Shown: positions 51,510-60,671 of the stretch, in pieces
How the letters are laid out: each line of letters starts with the position of its first letter
Numbering within the stretch: position 1 is the first letter of the stretch
Origin: Synechococcus sp. MEDNS5
GTDB taxonomy: Bacteria; Cyanobacteriota; Cyanobacteriia; PCC-6307; Cyanobiaceae
Length of the DNA: 64,000 bases
Direction: 5' to 3'
Assembly: GCF_014279875.1 (NCBI RefSeq)
Contig: NZ_CP047952.1
Span: 992,001 to 1,056,000 of the forward strand
Program-made: the position numbers and the translations under genes
The notes under the pieces: model-generated
What the model was told of the DNA's origin: nothing
What the model saw: the letters and a program-made list of their open reading frames with translations, nothing else
Databases searched by the model: none

Positions 51510-52873
51510 CGATGCAAGAGGCGCGACCGCACCCTGTTCCAATCGCGCATCACCCAGAGCGAGAGCATCACCAGAACAGCGGGAATCAGCCCCATGCTCA
51601 TGCGGATCATGACCAGGGCTCGCTCAGGCTGGGCTTCTCCCAGGCTTGCTTCGTAGCCACTCCAGCTGAGTATCAGGCCCAGCAGGAACACTGAAACGGC
51701 ACTTCCAAGCTTCTGGATCTGAACCATGAAGGCTGTGATCAGACCGGCGGGATGGTTCGGCTCCGCATCTACAGCCTCCGGCAGAAAGGCCCAAGGAAGC
51801 AAATAGGCCGTGGCAGCGCAGAGACCCAGCAGCACGAGGGTGACCAGCAAGGCGAGAAGCTGGGTTCGATTGGCAGCGGCCAGCGCGTTTCCGCTGATGG
51901 GGAGCGCCGGCAGCACCATCGCGATGATGCAGAACACGATCCAGCCACAACCACCGGCCTGAAGCGCCAGCAAGCGGCTTCGTTGTGCGGCCACCCGATT
52001 CCAGATCCAGAGTCCTGCCATGGCGCTGATCTGAAACGGGATCAGCAAGAACGTGCTCCAGCGATGGGGGAGATGCAGGGCATCCGAGAGGTAGATGATC
52101 GACACAGGCTGCATCAGTTGAAGGGCTCCCCACCCCAGCAGGTACATCGCCACCACCCGCAGAAACAGTCCGTTGGCTTTGAGGCTGCGCAGCTGAGGGA
52201 TGAGAGCCTGATGCGTCGCTGCGGGTCGCTGGCAGCGACTCGCAGCAGGCGCCAATCCAATCGCACTGGCCACACTGCCGAACACCAGGATCAGGCCCGA
52301 GGCCAAACCGATCCGCAGGTATCCAGGTGCACCTTCATGGCTCAGTGCTGCGCCAAGCAGAAGCCCAAGCAGGCTGGCCAGAACGGACCCCGTGAAGCGG
52401 TAAGCGTTGAGGCGGGTGCGCAGCGTTTCATCATTGGTCAGCTCCGTAGCCAGGGCTGAGTAGGGCAGGTTCACCCCGGAGTAGGTGCTCTGAAAGATCG
52501 CCGCTACCGCTACAAACCAGAGAAACCGCCAAGGATCACTGAACGGTGGCACCCACCACATCAGGGTCATGGACAGCCCCAGGGGTGCCGCACTGGAGAT
52601 CATCCACGGCAGACGCGGGCCCCAGCGTCCGCCAGTGCGATCGCTGAGCAAACCGATCATCTGATCACTGAACACATCCCAGACGCGAACCACCATGAGC
52701 ACCGTTCCGGCCAGCCATGCGGGCAACCCAGCGACTGCCGTGTAAAAAACGAAGAGATAGAAGCCCACGACGGCCGTGGCCATGCCAGTTCCGGCATCAC
52801 CAATGCCGTAGGCAAGCAGCACTCTGCGCATGAGCGGAGCGGGAGCATCGGAGAGATCCAGCGCAATGCCCAT
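51506..52873 (-). CDS. GPH (MelB-type) sugar:cation symporter-like MFS protein
   Basis: A 455-residue, twelve-span transporter. RVWDVFSDQMIGLLSDRTGGRWGPR (residues 63-87) is the MelB-type signature with the D-P/D-x-G-x-R-like motifs (DQMIG replaces the more usual DPxxG), and YRFTGSVLASL lies in TM5. GPH members take up melibiose, lactose or pentosides with Na+ or H+. The substrate in this phototroph is unknown. It converges with the CobW gene (4-bp overlap). Confidence 0.85.
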   Translation of the reverse strand: MGIALDLSDAPAPLMRRVLLAYGIGDAGTGMATAVVGFYLFVFYTAVAGLPAWLAGTVLMVVRVWDVFSDQMIGLLSDRTGGRWGPRLPWMISSAAPLGLSMTLMWWVPPFSDPWRFLWFVAVAAIFQSTYSGVNLPYSALATELTNDETLRTRLNAYRFTGSVLASLLGLLLGAALSHEGAPGYLRIGLASGLILVFGSVASAIGLAPAASRCQRPAATHQALIPQLRSLKANGLFLRVVAMYLLGWGALQLMQPVSIIYLSDALHLPHRWSTFLLIPFQISAMAGLWIWNRVAAQRSRLLALQAGGCGWIVFCIIAMVLPALPISGNALAAANRTQLLALLVTLVLLGLCAATAYLLPWAFLPEAVDAEPNHPAGLITAFMVQIQKLGSAVSVFLLGLILSWSGYEASLGEAQPERALVMIRMSMGLIPAVLVMLSLWVMRDWNRVRSRLLHR

Positions 52874-52913
52874 ATGCGATTTTGCCCTTTGCTTGCGATC
52901 TTCGGCGATCGAA

Positions 52914-53522
52914 TCAGTTCATCACCACAAGGCGCTGGGTTCCTGACCGTTCGATCAGAGTGGAGAGATCGAGCATGTCGTTGCGGTTCACCAGACCGAT
53001 ACATCCAAGGGTGCCGCTCTGGGTATTCAGGCGACCGGCGCTGGGATCCTGGTGGATTCCCAGAACTCTGCGACCGGTCGTGAAGGTGGGCTCGATGCTG
53101 ATCCAGACAGGGCCAAGCTCGGGGTAGGCCCCGTCGGCGAGGGGTTCGACCGGGCCGACGCTGTAAGTGCCTGCTGGCAGGGGAGCCCGGCTTCCCATGC
53201 GGTCGCGGTCAGCGTTCTGACGATTGGCCCGTCCGCTGACGGCGTCAAAACGACGCGTGGGTTTCCCTGGAATCTCGAGCCTCAGATCCCAGATCGGATC
53301 GCCGGTGGAGGCGATGCGGCGGTCGGTCCGTTCCAGAACGAGGGTGGGGACAGGCTCCGCCCGCGGTGGAACGGGCTCGAGCAGGGCCATCAGGGACGGA
53401 CGCTCGCCATCCTGACGATCAGCGCGCGCTGCGGGGGTCACTCCCAGTGCGAGCAACGCTGTGGCCACAACTGGGAATGCAAGGCAACGGCAGAGGGTTC
53501 GGCGATCCCGGACGATTTGCAT
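52914..53522 (-). CDS. Exported L,D-transpeptidase (YkuD) family protein
   Basis: A 202-residue protein. The signal peptide covers residues 9-34 (LAFPVVATALLALGVTPAARA). Residues about 100-200 form a YkuD-like domain with GIHQDPSAGRLNTQSGTLGCIGL, carrying His, Ser-x-x-x-x-Gly and the catalytic Cys of L,D-transpeptidases (HxxS...GCI). Such enzymes make 3-3 peptidoglycan cross-links or tether proteins; fungal-type and small YkuD variants may differ. The ATG at 53522 is preferred over TTG 53558. Confidence 0.82.
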   Translation of the reverse strand: MQIVRDRRTLCRCLAFPVVATALLALGVTPAARADRQDGERPSLMALLEPVPPRAEPVPTLVLERTDRRIASTGDPIWDLRLEIPGKPTRRFDAVSGRANRQNADRDRMGSRAPLPAGTYSVGPVEPLADGAYPELGPVWISIEPTFTTGRRVLGIHQDPSAGRLNTQSGTLGCIGLVNRNDMLDLSTLIERSGTQRLVVMN

Positions 53523-53545
53523 TCCGCTGACAGAAAAACTGACCT

Positions 53546-53573
53546 GTCTTACGGGCAAACATTATCGGTTCAA
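53546..53573 (-). promoter_or_regulatory. Candidate promoter of the L,D-transpeptidase gene
   Basis: On the minus strand, TTGAAC (53573-53568) is followed after 16 bp by TAAGAC (53551-53546), 23 bp before the ATG. The leader contains a GACAG...CTGTC hairpin with a TTTTT loop. Confidence 0.35.
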
Positions 53574-53591
53574 AAATGAATAAACGGTTTC

Positions 53592-54140
53592 TCAGCCGGC
53601 CCCCGTTGTGCGCCAGTCGAGGCCAGGGATGTGAGCCACGATCGACGCTGTGGTTTTCATGTAGTCCGCATAGTTGGGGCAGCATTTGAGCAGTTCACGC
53701 TCTTCCCGGTGCGCCTTGCCGGTGAGGACAACCACCAGCGACAAGAGAAGCGCCAAGTGCAGCAAACTTCCCCAGGCGAGGGCTACTCCCAAGGAACACA
53801 CCAAAACCGCTCTGTAGAGAGGATGACGGCAGTGGGCATAAACCCCCGTGGTGACCAGCGCGGCCCCTTTTTTCGGCTCCGGCAAGGGCGAGAGACTGGG
53901 GCCCAGGGCGCGGAATCCCTGAACCGCCAATCCCAATCCCACGGCGAAGAGGATCAGTCCGCCCATCGTCACCACCGGTGGCCAATGGACCCCTAGGGAG
54001 TCCGTGCTCGGCCAAGCCGGCGCCAGATGTCCCACGATCAGCAGCAGCTGGGCCACCAGCCACCATTCCCCCTGTTGATTGCTGAACAGGCTTCTCCAGC
54101 TCAGGTTCCAGCCTTGGAACGCCCGGTTCCAATCCGCCAT
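53592..54140 (-). CDS. Isoprenylcysteine/PEMT-type membrane methyltransferase
   Basis: A 182-residue membrane protein with four hydrophobic spans. GVYAHCRHPLYRAVLVCSLG (residues about 101-120) contains the RHPxY SAM-binding motif of ICMT and phospholipid methyltransferase families, and the C-terminal REERELLKCCPNYADYMKTT has the conserved EE/Y segment. It methylates a membrane-associated small molecule or lipid; the substrate is not known. The start is 29 bp from the divergent SDR start. Confidence 0.84.
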   Translation of the reverse strand: MADWNRAFQGWNLSWRSLFSNQQGEWWLVAQLLLIVGHLAPAWPSTDSLGVHWPPVVTMGGLILFAVGLGLAVQGFRALGPSLSPLPEPKKGAALVTTGVYAHCRHPLYRAVLVCSLGVALAWGSLLHLALLLSLVVVLTGKAHREERELLKCCPNYADYMKTTASIVAHIPGLDWRTTGAG

Positions 54141-54169
54141 GGGGTGGCCTTCCTCAACGTGCTCTCACT

Positions 54170-54874
54170 ATGCGAACGATTCTGATCACAGGTGCGAGTC
54201 GGGGTATCGGCCGGTCGATTGCGACTTTGCTGCTGTCTCAGGGGTATCACCTTTGTCTGGCTGTTCGCGATCCGGATGGCCTCCGCGACACAGCCTTGGA
54301 TCCCCGTCTCCATGGCGATTCTTTATCGCTTTGTCGCTACGACGCCAGGGATCCAGGCGATGCCGAGCGGGCTGTGCAGGCGGTGCAGCAGGCGTTCGGA
54401 GCACTCGACACCCTGATTCACTGCGCGGGAATCCTCCGGAGCACACCGTTGTTGTTCAGTGATGCGCAAACCGACGAGCCCGACGAGCTCTGGAGTGTGA
54501 ATGTGAAGGGCCCTTGGCTGCTGACGCGAGCAGCCTGGCCAGCGCTTGTTGCTTCACAAACGGGTCGAATTCAGGTTCTGGTCTCCATGAGCGGCAAACG
54601 CTGCAAGGGCACGTTGGCGGGCTATTCCGCCAGCAAGTTCGCCTTGATGGGCCTCTGCCAGGCGATGCGCAACGAAGGCTGGGACCAGGGAATTCGCGTG
54701 ACCGCCATCTGTCCAGGCTGGGTGAACACCGATATGGCACGCGGAACAAGTCCTCTGGCACCGGAGTTGATGACGCAGCCGGGCGACCTTGCATCCCTCT
54801 GCTGTCAACTGCTCAATTTGCCGGCATCCGCCGTGCCCTTTGAGCTGGCGGTGAATGCCACGTTGGAACGCTGA
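54170..54874 (+). CDS. Short-chain dehydrogenase/reductase
   Basis: A 234-residue classical SDR. ILITGASRGIGRSI (TGxxxGIG) binds NAD(P), HCAGIL is the NAG-equivalent, SMSGKR carries the catalytic Ser and YSASK the Tyr-x-x-x-Lys pair. PGWVNTDMA is the substrate-loop motif. It reduces or oxidises an alcohol/ketone substrate that cannot be predicted. The gene is divergent from the methyltransferase and convergent with the small exported protein gene (2-bp gap). Confidence 0.9.
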   Translation: MRTILITGASRGIGRSIATLLLSQGYHLCLAVRDPDGLRDTALDPRLHGDSLSLCRYDARDPGDAERAVQAVQQAFGALDTLIHCAGILRSTPLLFSDAQTDEPDELWSVNVKGPWLLTRAAWPALVASQTGRIQVLVSMSGKRCKGTLAGYSASKFALMGLCQAMRNEGWDQGIRVTAICPGWVNTDMARGTSPLAPELMTQPGDLASLCCQLLNLPASAVPFELAVNATLER

Positions 54875-54876
54875 CC

Positions 54877-55224
54877 TCAATCGAGCGGGATGTCGCCGCG
54901 GGCGCAGACCGTGTTCCAGCACAGCGTTCCATCCGCACTCCAGTGCGTCTGCACCTTGGCCCAAGCGGTTTGCTCGCCAATCTTCATCTCCATCGTGCCG
55001 CTGCCATCGTGCTGAAATCGCACGACTTGGTTGCTGAACGCCAGTTCCCAGCGTGCCCCCGGTTGTTCGCTCACGTAGTGGCAGGGCGACCAGGACTGAT
55101 TGGCGTGGCGGCATTCCATGGTGACGGCCACAGCGGATTCAGCCCGCGTAGGAGCGCCAAAGACTGCCACTGAGACCATCAGCAGAGCGACGGATGGAAG
55201 AACAGCGTTGTTGGGTGCAGTCAC
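54877..55224 (-). CDS. Small exported hypothetical protein
   Basis: A 115-residue protein with an N-terminal signal peptide (about 9-28, ALLMVSVAVFGAPTRAES). The mature part is beta-rich and has four cysteines (MECRHANQSWSPCHYV and TLCWNTVCARG) that could form two disulfides. No family is recognised. It faces purS across a 96-bp divergent intergenic region. Confidence 0.72.
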   Translation of the reverse strand: MTAPNNAVLPSVALLMVSVAVFGAPTRAESAVAVTMECRHANQSWSPCHYVSEQPGARWELAFSNQVVRFQHDGSGTMEMKIGEQTAWAKVQTHWSADGTLCWNTVCARGDIPLD

Positions 55225-55320
55225 TCGTTGCAGGGCTCACTCACCTGTTTTCAACGTGCGGCCGTCTGCGCCTTTGCGGACCCCTGGCCTGTCAAGATTT
55301 AACAATTCCGTTCAGAGCTC

Positions 55321-55575
55321 GTGCCGCGTTTTCAAGCCCGCGTTCTGGTGCAACTGCGCCCATCGGTCCTCGATCCCGCAGGGGAAGCGACGAGTGCCGC
55401 TGCCCAGCGTCTTGGTGTGGATGGGATTGCCCATCTCCGCATCGGTAAAGCTGTGGAACTGGAATTGGAGGCACCTGACGAGGCGGAGGCGCGTCGCAGG
55501 GTTGAACTGCTCAGTGATCGACTTCTGGCCAACCCTGTGATCGAGAACTGGACTCTGGAGCTCTCACAGTCATGA
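55321..55575 (+). CDS. purS: Phosphoribosylformylglycinamidine synthase subunit PurS
   Basis: An 84-residue protein matching Pur[26 protein letters not shown] and [16 protein letters not shown] are typical. PurS bridges PurQ and PurL in the FGAM synthase complex and positions the glutaminase. Translation begins at GTG 55321. It overlaps purQ by 4 bp (ATGA). The purL partner is outside the visible window. Confidence 0.94.
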   Translation: MPRFQARVLVQLRPSVLDPAGEATSAAAQRLGVDGIAHLRIGKAVELELEAPDEAEARRRVELLSDRLLANPVIENWTLELSQS

Positions 55576-56225
55576 CCATCGGGGTTGTCGTTTTCCCAGG
55601 ATCAAACTGTGACCGCGATGTCCGCTGGGCCACAGAAGGGTGTCTCGGTCACCCGACCCAGTATCTCTGGCACGAGGATCGTGATCTCACTGGGTTGGAG
55701 GCCGTCGTGCTGCCGGGCGGATTCAGTTACGGCGACTATTTGCGCTGCGGCGCCATTGCCCGCTTTGCACCAGTGCTCGAGTCCTTGAAACGTTTCGCGT
55801 CTGAGGGGGGCCGTGTTCTGGGAATCTGCAACGGATTTCAGGTGCTGACGGAACTCGGTCTGCTGCCTGGTGCCCTCACGCGGAACCGTCATCTCCATTT
55901 CATCTGCGAGTCCACCCCCCTTGCGGTGGTGAGTGATCGCACCCCCTGGCTGGCGACTTGCGCGCGCGATGACCAGTTCTCCCTGCCGATCGCACACGGG
56001 GAGGGCCGTTTTCAGTGCAGCGACGACACTCTCAAGAAGCTGCAGGACGATGACGCCATTGCCCTGCGGTATTGCCGTAACCCCAATGGTTCTGTCGCCG
56101 ATATCGCTGGTATCACCAATGCACAGGGCAATGTGCTGGGTTTGATGCCACACCCGGAGCGCGCTTGCGATCCAGTGACTGGAAGTACAGCCGGTCGCGC
56201 GATCCTGGAGGCTCTGCTCTCCTGA
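55572..56225 (+). CDS. purQ: Phosphoribosylformylglycinamidine synthase glutaminase PurQ
   Basis: A 217-residue class I amidotransferase. [11 protein letters not shown] holds the nucleophile Cys (GICNG), [17 protein letters not shown] is the oxyanion region and LMPHPERA carries the His-Glu of the triad. It supplies ammonia to PurL in the fourth step of purine synthesis. It overlaps purS by 4 bp and is followed after 3 bp by the S66 peptidase gene, so all may be co-transcribed. Confidence 0.96.
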   Translation: MTIGVVVFPGSNCDRDVRWATEGCLGHPTQYLWHEDRDLTGLEAVVLPGGFSYGDYLRCGAIARFAPVLESLKRFASEGGRVLGICNGFQVLTELGLLPGALTRNRHLHFICESTPLAVVSDRTPWLATCARDDQFSLPIAHGEGRFQCSDDTLKKLQDDDAIALRYCRNPNGSVADIAGITNAQGNVLGLMPHPERACDPVTGSTAGRAILEALLS

Positions 56226-56228
56226 GTC

Positions 56229-57206
56229 ATGCGCCGTCGATCGCTGCTGGAGTTGGCTTCGTTAGCAGTCGGTTCCGGGGCGATGGCCTCACTCTGGCCT
56301 GGTGGTGTGAGGGCACGCCAAACGCCCCGATCGCTTTCACCTCTACAACCTCTGGCGAAAGGCTCGCGGCTGCGTGCTCTTAATCCAGGAACCTGGATGG
56401 ATCCAGACACGGATTTCAATCCTCTCGTTCAACGCTGTGAGGCCCAGGGGTGGGTCTTGGAGATCCCTGACGACGTGCGCGGTCAGTGGCAGTGGTTTTC
56501 GGGAACCGATGCTCAGCGACGCCGGGTTCTCGAGGAGGCCTGGAATGATCCCACTCTGGATGGGGTGATGTATGTGGGTGGCGGCTGGGGCGCGGCCAGG
56601 GTGCTGGAAGCAGGCGTTCAGTTTCCGAAACGATCCTTCTGGGCGCTTGGTTTTTCAGACAGCAGCGCCCTGCTGTTAGCTCAGTGGAAAGCCGGACTTC
56701 TTGGCGCTATTCATGGCTCCACAGGTGGGCCGGAGGAGCAGTGGCAACGCACAGTGTCGCTTTTGAAAGGTGAGCCGACAGCACCGTTGCAGGGACGCCC
56801 GATGCATGCTGGTTCAGCCCAGGGCCCCCTGGTGGTGACCAATCTCACGGTGGCGACGCATCTGATCGGAACCCCATGGTTTCCATCGCTTCAGGGATCT
56901 GTTTTGGTGCTTGAGGATGTGGGCGAGGCTCCCTACCGCGTGGATCGCATGCTGACGCAGTGGCGGAGTGCGGGGCTCTTGAACAACGTGGCGGGTGTGG
57001 CCTGCGGTCGTTTCAGCTGGAAGGAAGACGACATCCTTCCCGGTGATTTTTCGATGGCTGGGATTCTCGAGGAACGGCTCGGTGATCTCGGGATTCCCCT
57101 GCTGCTCGATCTGCCATTGGGCCATGGATTACCCAATCAATCCCTGCCTCTGGGCGTGCAGGCACAGCTGAATGGGAGCGATGGCACCCTTCAACTTCTT
57201 CGCTGA
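56229..57206 (+). CDS. S66-family LD-carboxypeptidase (LdcA/MccF-like), exported
   Basis: A 325-residue protein. The N-terminus MRRRSLLELASLAVGSGAM looks like a Tat-type signal (RRRS plus hydrophobic run). The S66 catalytic triad is present in order: the Ser in LGFSDSSALL, the Glu in LEDVGEAPYR and the His in LGHGLP. Members trim the terminal D-Ala of the peptidoglycan tetrapeptide (LdcA) or inactivate microcin C (MccF). It follows purQ after 3 bp. The usual LdcA start is cytoplasmic, so an exported form is somewhat unusual. Confidence 0.87.
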   Translation: MRRRSLLELASLAVGSGAMASLWPGGVRARQTPRSLSPLQPLAKGSRLRALNPGTWMDPDTDFNPLVQRCEAQGWVLEIPDDVRGQWQWFSGTDAQRRRVLEEAWNDPTLDGVMYVGGGWGAARVLEAGVQFPKRSFWALGFSDSSALLLAQWKAGLLGAIHGSTGGPEEQWQRTVSLLKGEPTAPLQGRPMHAGSAQGPLVVTNLTVATHLIGTPWFPSLQGSVLVLEDVGEAPYRVDRMLTQWRSAGLLNNVAGVACGRFSWKEDDILPGDFSMAGILEERLGDLGIPLLLDLPLGHGLPNQSLPLGVQAQLNGSDGTLQLLR

Positions 57207-57212
57207 CTCAAC

Positions 57213-58337
57213 ATGGCCGACCTCACCATTGCCAACAGTGTCTGTGATCTGATCCTTGGCGATGTGCGCGAACATCTGCCGCTGGAGAGGATTCCGCTCG
57301 AAGGTGATGTGCTGGGTCTGGGCACAACCACGAGTGTCGACAATGGAGAACTGACCTTCCTGCGCGATGGCGATCAGCAGACCGCGATCTGGCGCTGCGT
57401 CGCTCACGACGGCAGCATCGTCAGACTCACCCCTGGAGATGGCAGCGGCCACTTCCCTTATGTGTGCTTCACCGGCGATGCCACGTCTTTGCGTCGACCC
57501 GCTGATCTCGGAGCCCTGGGAGACCTGGAGGGCCGACCACTTCAAGCCCTTGTAGAGGAAGCCATCGCCCAGGGGCAGCGTCTTGGCACCCTGGAGGCGG
57601 CACCGATCTACGGCGTGCGTCTGATCGCGCACTGGCATGAACTGGTGATCACCGTGGCCTCCAAGCTCTGCATGGGACAGCAGCGCAGAAACCTCGGGAT
57701 CGCTTCCAGTGAGGCAGGCACCACAGTCGCCGGTCTCAGCCTCTACGACATGCTTCAGCACTACAGGCTTTCACCACTGCCCAGTGAAGATTCAAGCGAT
57801 CCGATCCGTTATCTCGGCCGCTCTATGCACTGGGATTGCTGCGGATTCTTTGATACGGAGCCGGAACAGGGACGGGTGACCGTGCCACAACCAGGTGCCC
57901 ATCTTCATCTGCATGGCTGCAGCACCGACCTGGCTTACGGCGGTCATCTCCACCATGAACATCCTTCAACCCGCCTGGAACGTTTGGAGTGCCTTTGGAT
58001 CTACCCGCTGCGCAGCATCAGGACACTGGCCAGCGACCTGGCAATTCAGCAGCTTGCCTACAGAGAGGGAGAGCTCCAGTTCCGTGTCTGCAACATCGGC
58101 AGCATGGATGTCAGTGATGTGGGCGTCGCTGTCGTGATCGATGACCGCTACAGCAACCATCGCTACGTGCGCATCCCGTGGCTCAAAGCCGGTGAAGGCG
58201 AGGACTTCACGATGCCCCTGGATCTGCCCGTGGGTGATCACAGGATCTCCGTGATCGCTGACCCCGAACAGATGGTGATCGAAGTGGAAGAGCGCAGGAC
58301 CAACAATCGGATGGACCTGGATGTGGTGACTGTTTAA
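57213..58337 (+). CDS. Acetolactate-decarboxylase-like domain fused to CARDB domain
   Basis: A 374-residue protein. Residues about 5-255 follow the alpha-acetolactate decarboxylase plan: GDVLGLGTTTSVDNGEL (31-47), PIYGVRL (131-137, the conserved Arg) and the zinc motif HLH-x10-H (His232, His234, His245 in HLHLHGCSTDLAYGGH). Residues about 287-370 form a CARDB-like Ig-fold adhesion domain (FRVCNIGSMDVSDVGVAVVID). Acetolactate decarboxylase makes acetoin from branched-chain precursors; no acetoin genes are nearby. No signal peptide is seen. The preceding S66 gene ends 6 bp upstream. Confidence 0.78.
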   Translation: MADLTIANSVCDLILGDVREHLPLERIPLEGDVLGLGTTTSVDNGELTFLRDGDQQTAIWRCVAHDGSIVRLTPGDGSGHFPYVCFTGDATSLRRPADLGALGDLEGRPLQALVEEAIAQGQRLGTLEAAPIYGVRLIAHWHELVITVASKLCMGQQRRNLGIASSEAGTTVAGLSLYDMLQHYRLSPLPSEDSSDPIRYLGRSMHWDCCGFFDTEPEQGRVTVPQPGAHLHLHGCSTDLAYGGHLHHEHPSTRLERLECLWIYPLRSIRTLASDLAIQQLAYREGELQFRVCNIGSMDVSDVGVAVVIDDRYSNHRYVRIPWLKAGEGEDFTMPLDLPVGDHRISVIADPEQMVIEVEERRTNNRMDLDVVTV

Positions 58338-58340
58338 GCA

Positions 58341-58370
58341 CAAAAAAGGGAGACCTTTTGGCCTCCCTTG
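58341..58370. terminator. Bidirectional terminator between the CARDB gene and fba
   Basis: Stem GGGAGaCC/GGcCTCCC (one mismatch, TTTT loop) at 58348-58367, with A6 before it and a short T pair after. The A-run makes it a good minus-strand terminator for fba; the plus-strand side is weaker. Confidence 0.7.
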
Positions 58371-58393
58371 GCGTGATGACTCGATCGCAATGA

Positions 58394-59467
58394 TCAGGCA
58401 GCGACAGCAGCCTTGGGATCGAGAGCGCCTTTGGCGTAAAGACCGGCGTAGTGGGTGATGCTGGCCTGCTTGATCTTGCTGGCGTTGCCGGCGGCCCAGA
58501 ACTGCTGGTAGCGGTCGAGGCACACCTGCTTCATGTACTTGCGAGCCGGCTTGTTGAAGTGGCGGGGATCGAAGTTGGCGGGATCAGCCATGGCCGCTTC
58601 GCGCACAGCAGCGGTGAAGGCGAGGCGGTTGTCGGTGTCGATGTTCACCTTGCGCACGCCGTTGCGGATGCCTTCCTGGATCTCTTCGACGGGAACGCCG
58701 TAGGTCTCGGGGATGGAACCACCGTGCTTGTTGATCATCTCCAACCATTCCTGGGGAACGGAGGAAGAGCCATGCATCACCAGGTGGGTGTTGGGGATGG
58801 CCTTGTGGATTTCAGCGATGCGGCTGATGGCCAGCACTTCACCGGTGGGCTTGCGGGTGAACTTGTAAGCGCCGTGGCTGGTACCGATGGCGATGGCCAG
58901 GGCGTCGCACTTGGTTTTGGCAACGAAGTCAGCAGCCTCAGCGGGATCGGTGAGAAGCATGTCCTTGGAGAGCTCACCTTCGAAACCGTGGCCGTCCTCA
59001 GCCTCACCCTTGCCGGTTTCCAGGGAACCCAGGCAGCCCAGCTCACCTTCAACGCTCACACCCACGGAGTGGGCGAAATCCACCACTTGCTTGGTGACAG
59101 CCACGTTGTACTCGTAGCTGGCGGGAGTCTTGGCATCGGCTTCCAGGGAGCCATCCATCATCACGGAGGTGAAACCGTTGATGGCAGCGGAGTAGCAGGT
59201 ATCGGGAGCGTTGCCGTGGTCCTGGTGCATCACCACGGGGATGTGGGGATAGGTCTCGGTGGCGGCCAGGATCAGGTGACGCAGAAAGATCTCACCGGCG
59301 TAGCTGCGAGCGCCGCGGGAGGCCTGCAGGATCACGGGGCTGTCGGTCTCATCAGCCGCTTCCATGATCGCCTGCACCTGCTCCAGGTTGTTCACGTTGA
59401 ACGCAGGAATGCCGTAGCCGTTTTCGGCGGCGTGGTCGAGCAGAAGCCGAAGCGGAACGAGCGCCAT
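58394..59467 (-). CDS. fba: Class II fructose-1,6-bisphosphate aldolase
   Basis: A 357-residue zinc aldolase of the Calvin-cycle/glycolytic type, also cleaving sedoheptulose bisphosphate in phototrophs. [12 protein letters not shown] contains the zinc and catalytic residues, [12 protein letters not shown] the second zinc His, and [16 protein letters not shown] the substrate-binding loop. Its GC-poor leader has AGGTTCTTTCCC before the ATG and a CGTCTT/AAGACG hairpin. The terminator at 58341 closes it. Confidence 0.97.
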   Translation of the reverse strand: MALVPLRLLLDHAAENGYGIPAFNVNNLEQVQAIMEAADETDSPVILQASRGARSYAGEIFLRHLILAATETYPHIPVVMHQDHGNAPDTCYSAAINGFTSVMMDGSLEADAKTPASYEYNVAVTKQVVDFAHSVGVSVEGELGCLGSLETGKGEAEDGHGFEGELSKDMLLTDPAEAADFVAKTKCDALAIAIGTSHGAYKFTRKPTGEVLAISRIAEIHKAIPNTHLVMHGSSSVPQEWLEMINKHGGSIPETYGVPVEEIQEGIRNGVRKVNIDTDNRLAFTAAVREAAMADPANFDPRHFNKPARKYMKQVCLDRYQQFWAAGNASKIKQASITHYAGLYAKGALDPKAAVAA

Positions 59468-59553
59468 GGGAAAGAACCTCGAGGTGGAACGTCTTGAAGA
59501 CGAATGGGGGCGAATCTACCGGATCTAACCCCGAGATTCTTGTCTCGCCTCGA

Positions 59554-60639
59554 TCAGCGTCCTAAGGCCATCTCAAGGCAGCGGTCGCATGCCTTCTGAC
59601 TGGCCAGCCCTTCCAACAGACCTGGCACCATCGGCCGGCCGCTGCGCATGCTTTCCGCCCACCAACCTTGCAGCCGAGCGACAGGGGCAACGCGTCCGTC
59701 ACTCCAGGTTTTCGCAAAGCGGAACTCTTCATCCGCCTGAACGCTGCGAGGCGGTTCGCCGTCCCGTTGAAGGGTGAGGGAGAACCCGTGCACGTAGTCC
59801 TTCTGGTTTTCACTGCCCAGCTTCAAACTTCCTTCCGATCCGTAGATCTCCAGCCAGCAGCCCCTGCCATTGCGCGCTACCGATGCCAAGGCCACCTGTG
59901 CGGCCAGCGGTGCTCCCTGATGGGACGTGAGCGTGGTGTTGATCAGGGCGATGTCTTCCGCTGTGACGGCCCGAACGTCGCCGCTGGCATCCGGCCTGTT
60001 CGCGATGGCGGTTTGCGTGATTGATTGCAGGGTCTGCACCGGACCGATCAGCCAGGCCAGCATGTCGAAGGCATGGGTTCCAAGGGCACCCAGCACACCG
60101 CCGCCTTCGTCGGCTTTGGCGTACCAGTTCCATGGGCGCTGAGGATTGGCTCGACTGCTCATCAGCCAATCGAGCCTTGCAAGCCAGGGGGTCCCGATCG
60201 CGCCGCTGTTCAGAAGCCGTTCTGCCTGCTGGAATAGCGGTACAGCTCGATATTCAAAATCCACCGCCACAGTGAGGCCCGATGCCAATGCTGTGCGCTG
60301 CAGGTCAGCCACCTGACCCGCATTCAAGGCAACAGGCTTTTCAAGCAGCAGATGCTTCCCTGCGGCCAGAGCCCTTAGGGCCAGCTCGTAGCGCGGCCCA
60401 GGCGGTGTGGCGATGATCACCGCTTGCACATCGGGATCCTCAAGCAGGGCATCGAAGGCGTCATATCCCTTCAAGCCCCTGTCTCCAACCATTTGATCCA
60501 GGCGGTCTCTACGGGGATGCCACAACGCCACGGCCTTGAAATCAGCGTTCGCTTCCAGAGCGGGCAGGTGAACCGTTGCCCCGAAACCGAGTCCGGCAAC
60601 GGCGACACCAATTGGTTCTCGATCAGAGCGCAAAGCCAT
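59554..60639 (-). CDS. Gfo/Idh/MocA-family oxidoreductase
   Basis: A 361-residue NAD(P)-dependent dehydrogenase. VAVAGLGFGATVHLPAL is the Rossmann start, LLLEKPVALNAGQ is the EKP motif with the catalytic-site Lys, and GGGVLGALGTHAFDMLAWL is the substrate His/Asp region. The family oxidises sugars, inositol or sugar amines, or reduces biliverdin; substrate unknown. It is 86 bp upstream of fba on the same strand and follows the small exported protein by 33 bp. Confidence 0.9.
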   Translation of the reverse strand: MALRSDREPIGVAVAGLGFGATVHLPALEANADFKAVALWHPRRDRLDQMVGDRGLKGYDAFDALLEDPDVQAVIIATPPGPRYELALRALAAGKHLLLEKPVALNAGQVADLQRTALASGLTVAVDFEYRAVPLFQQAERLLNSGAIGTPWLARLDWLMSSRANPQRPWNWYAKADEGGGVLGALGTHAFDMLAWLIGPVQTLQSITQTAIANRPDASGDVRAVTAEDIALINTTLTSHQGAPLAAQVALASVARNGRGCWLEIYGSEGSLKLGSENQKDYVHGFSLTLQRDGEPPRSVQADEEFRFAKTWSDGRVAPVARLQGWWAESMRSGRPMVPGLLEGLASQKACDRCLEMALGR

Positions 60640-60671
60640 GAAGCATCAGGGGGTAAGACAACAAGGCGGAA

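Noticed and set aside
58451-59497. 348-residue plus-strand frame opposite fba
   Set aside because: Antisense shadow of the class II aldolase; its Gly/Val/His-rich composition is an artefact of the aldolase codons.
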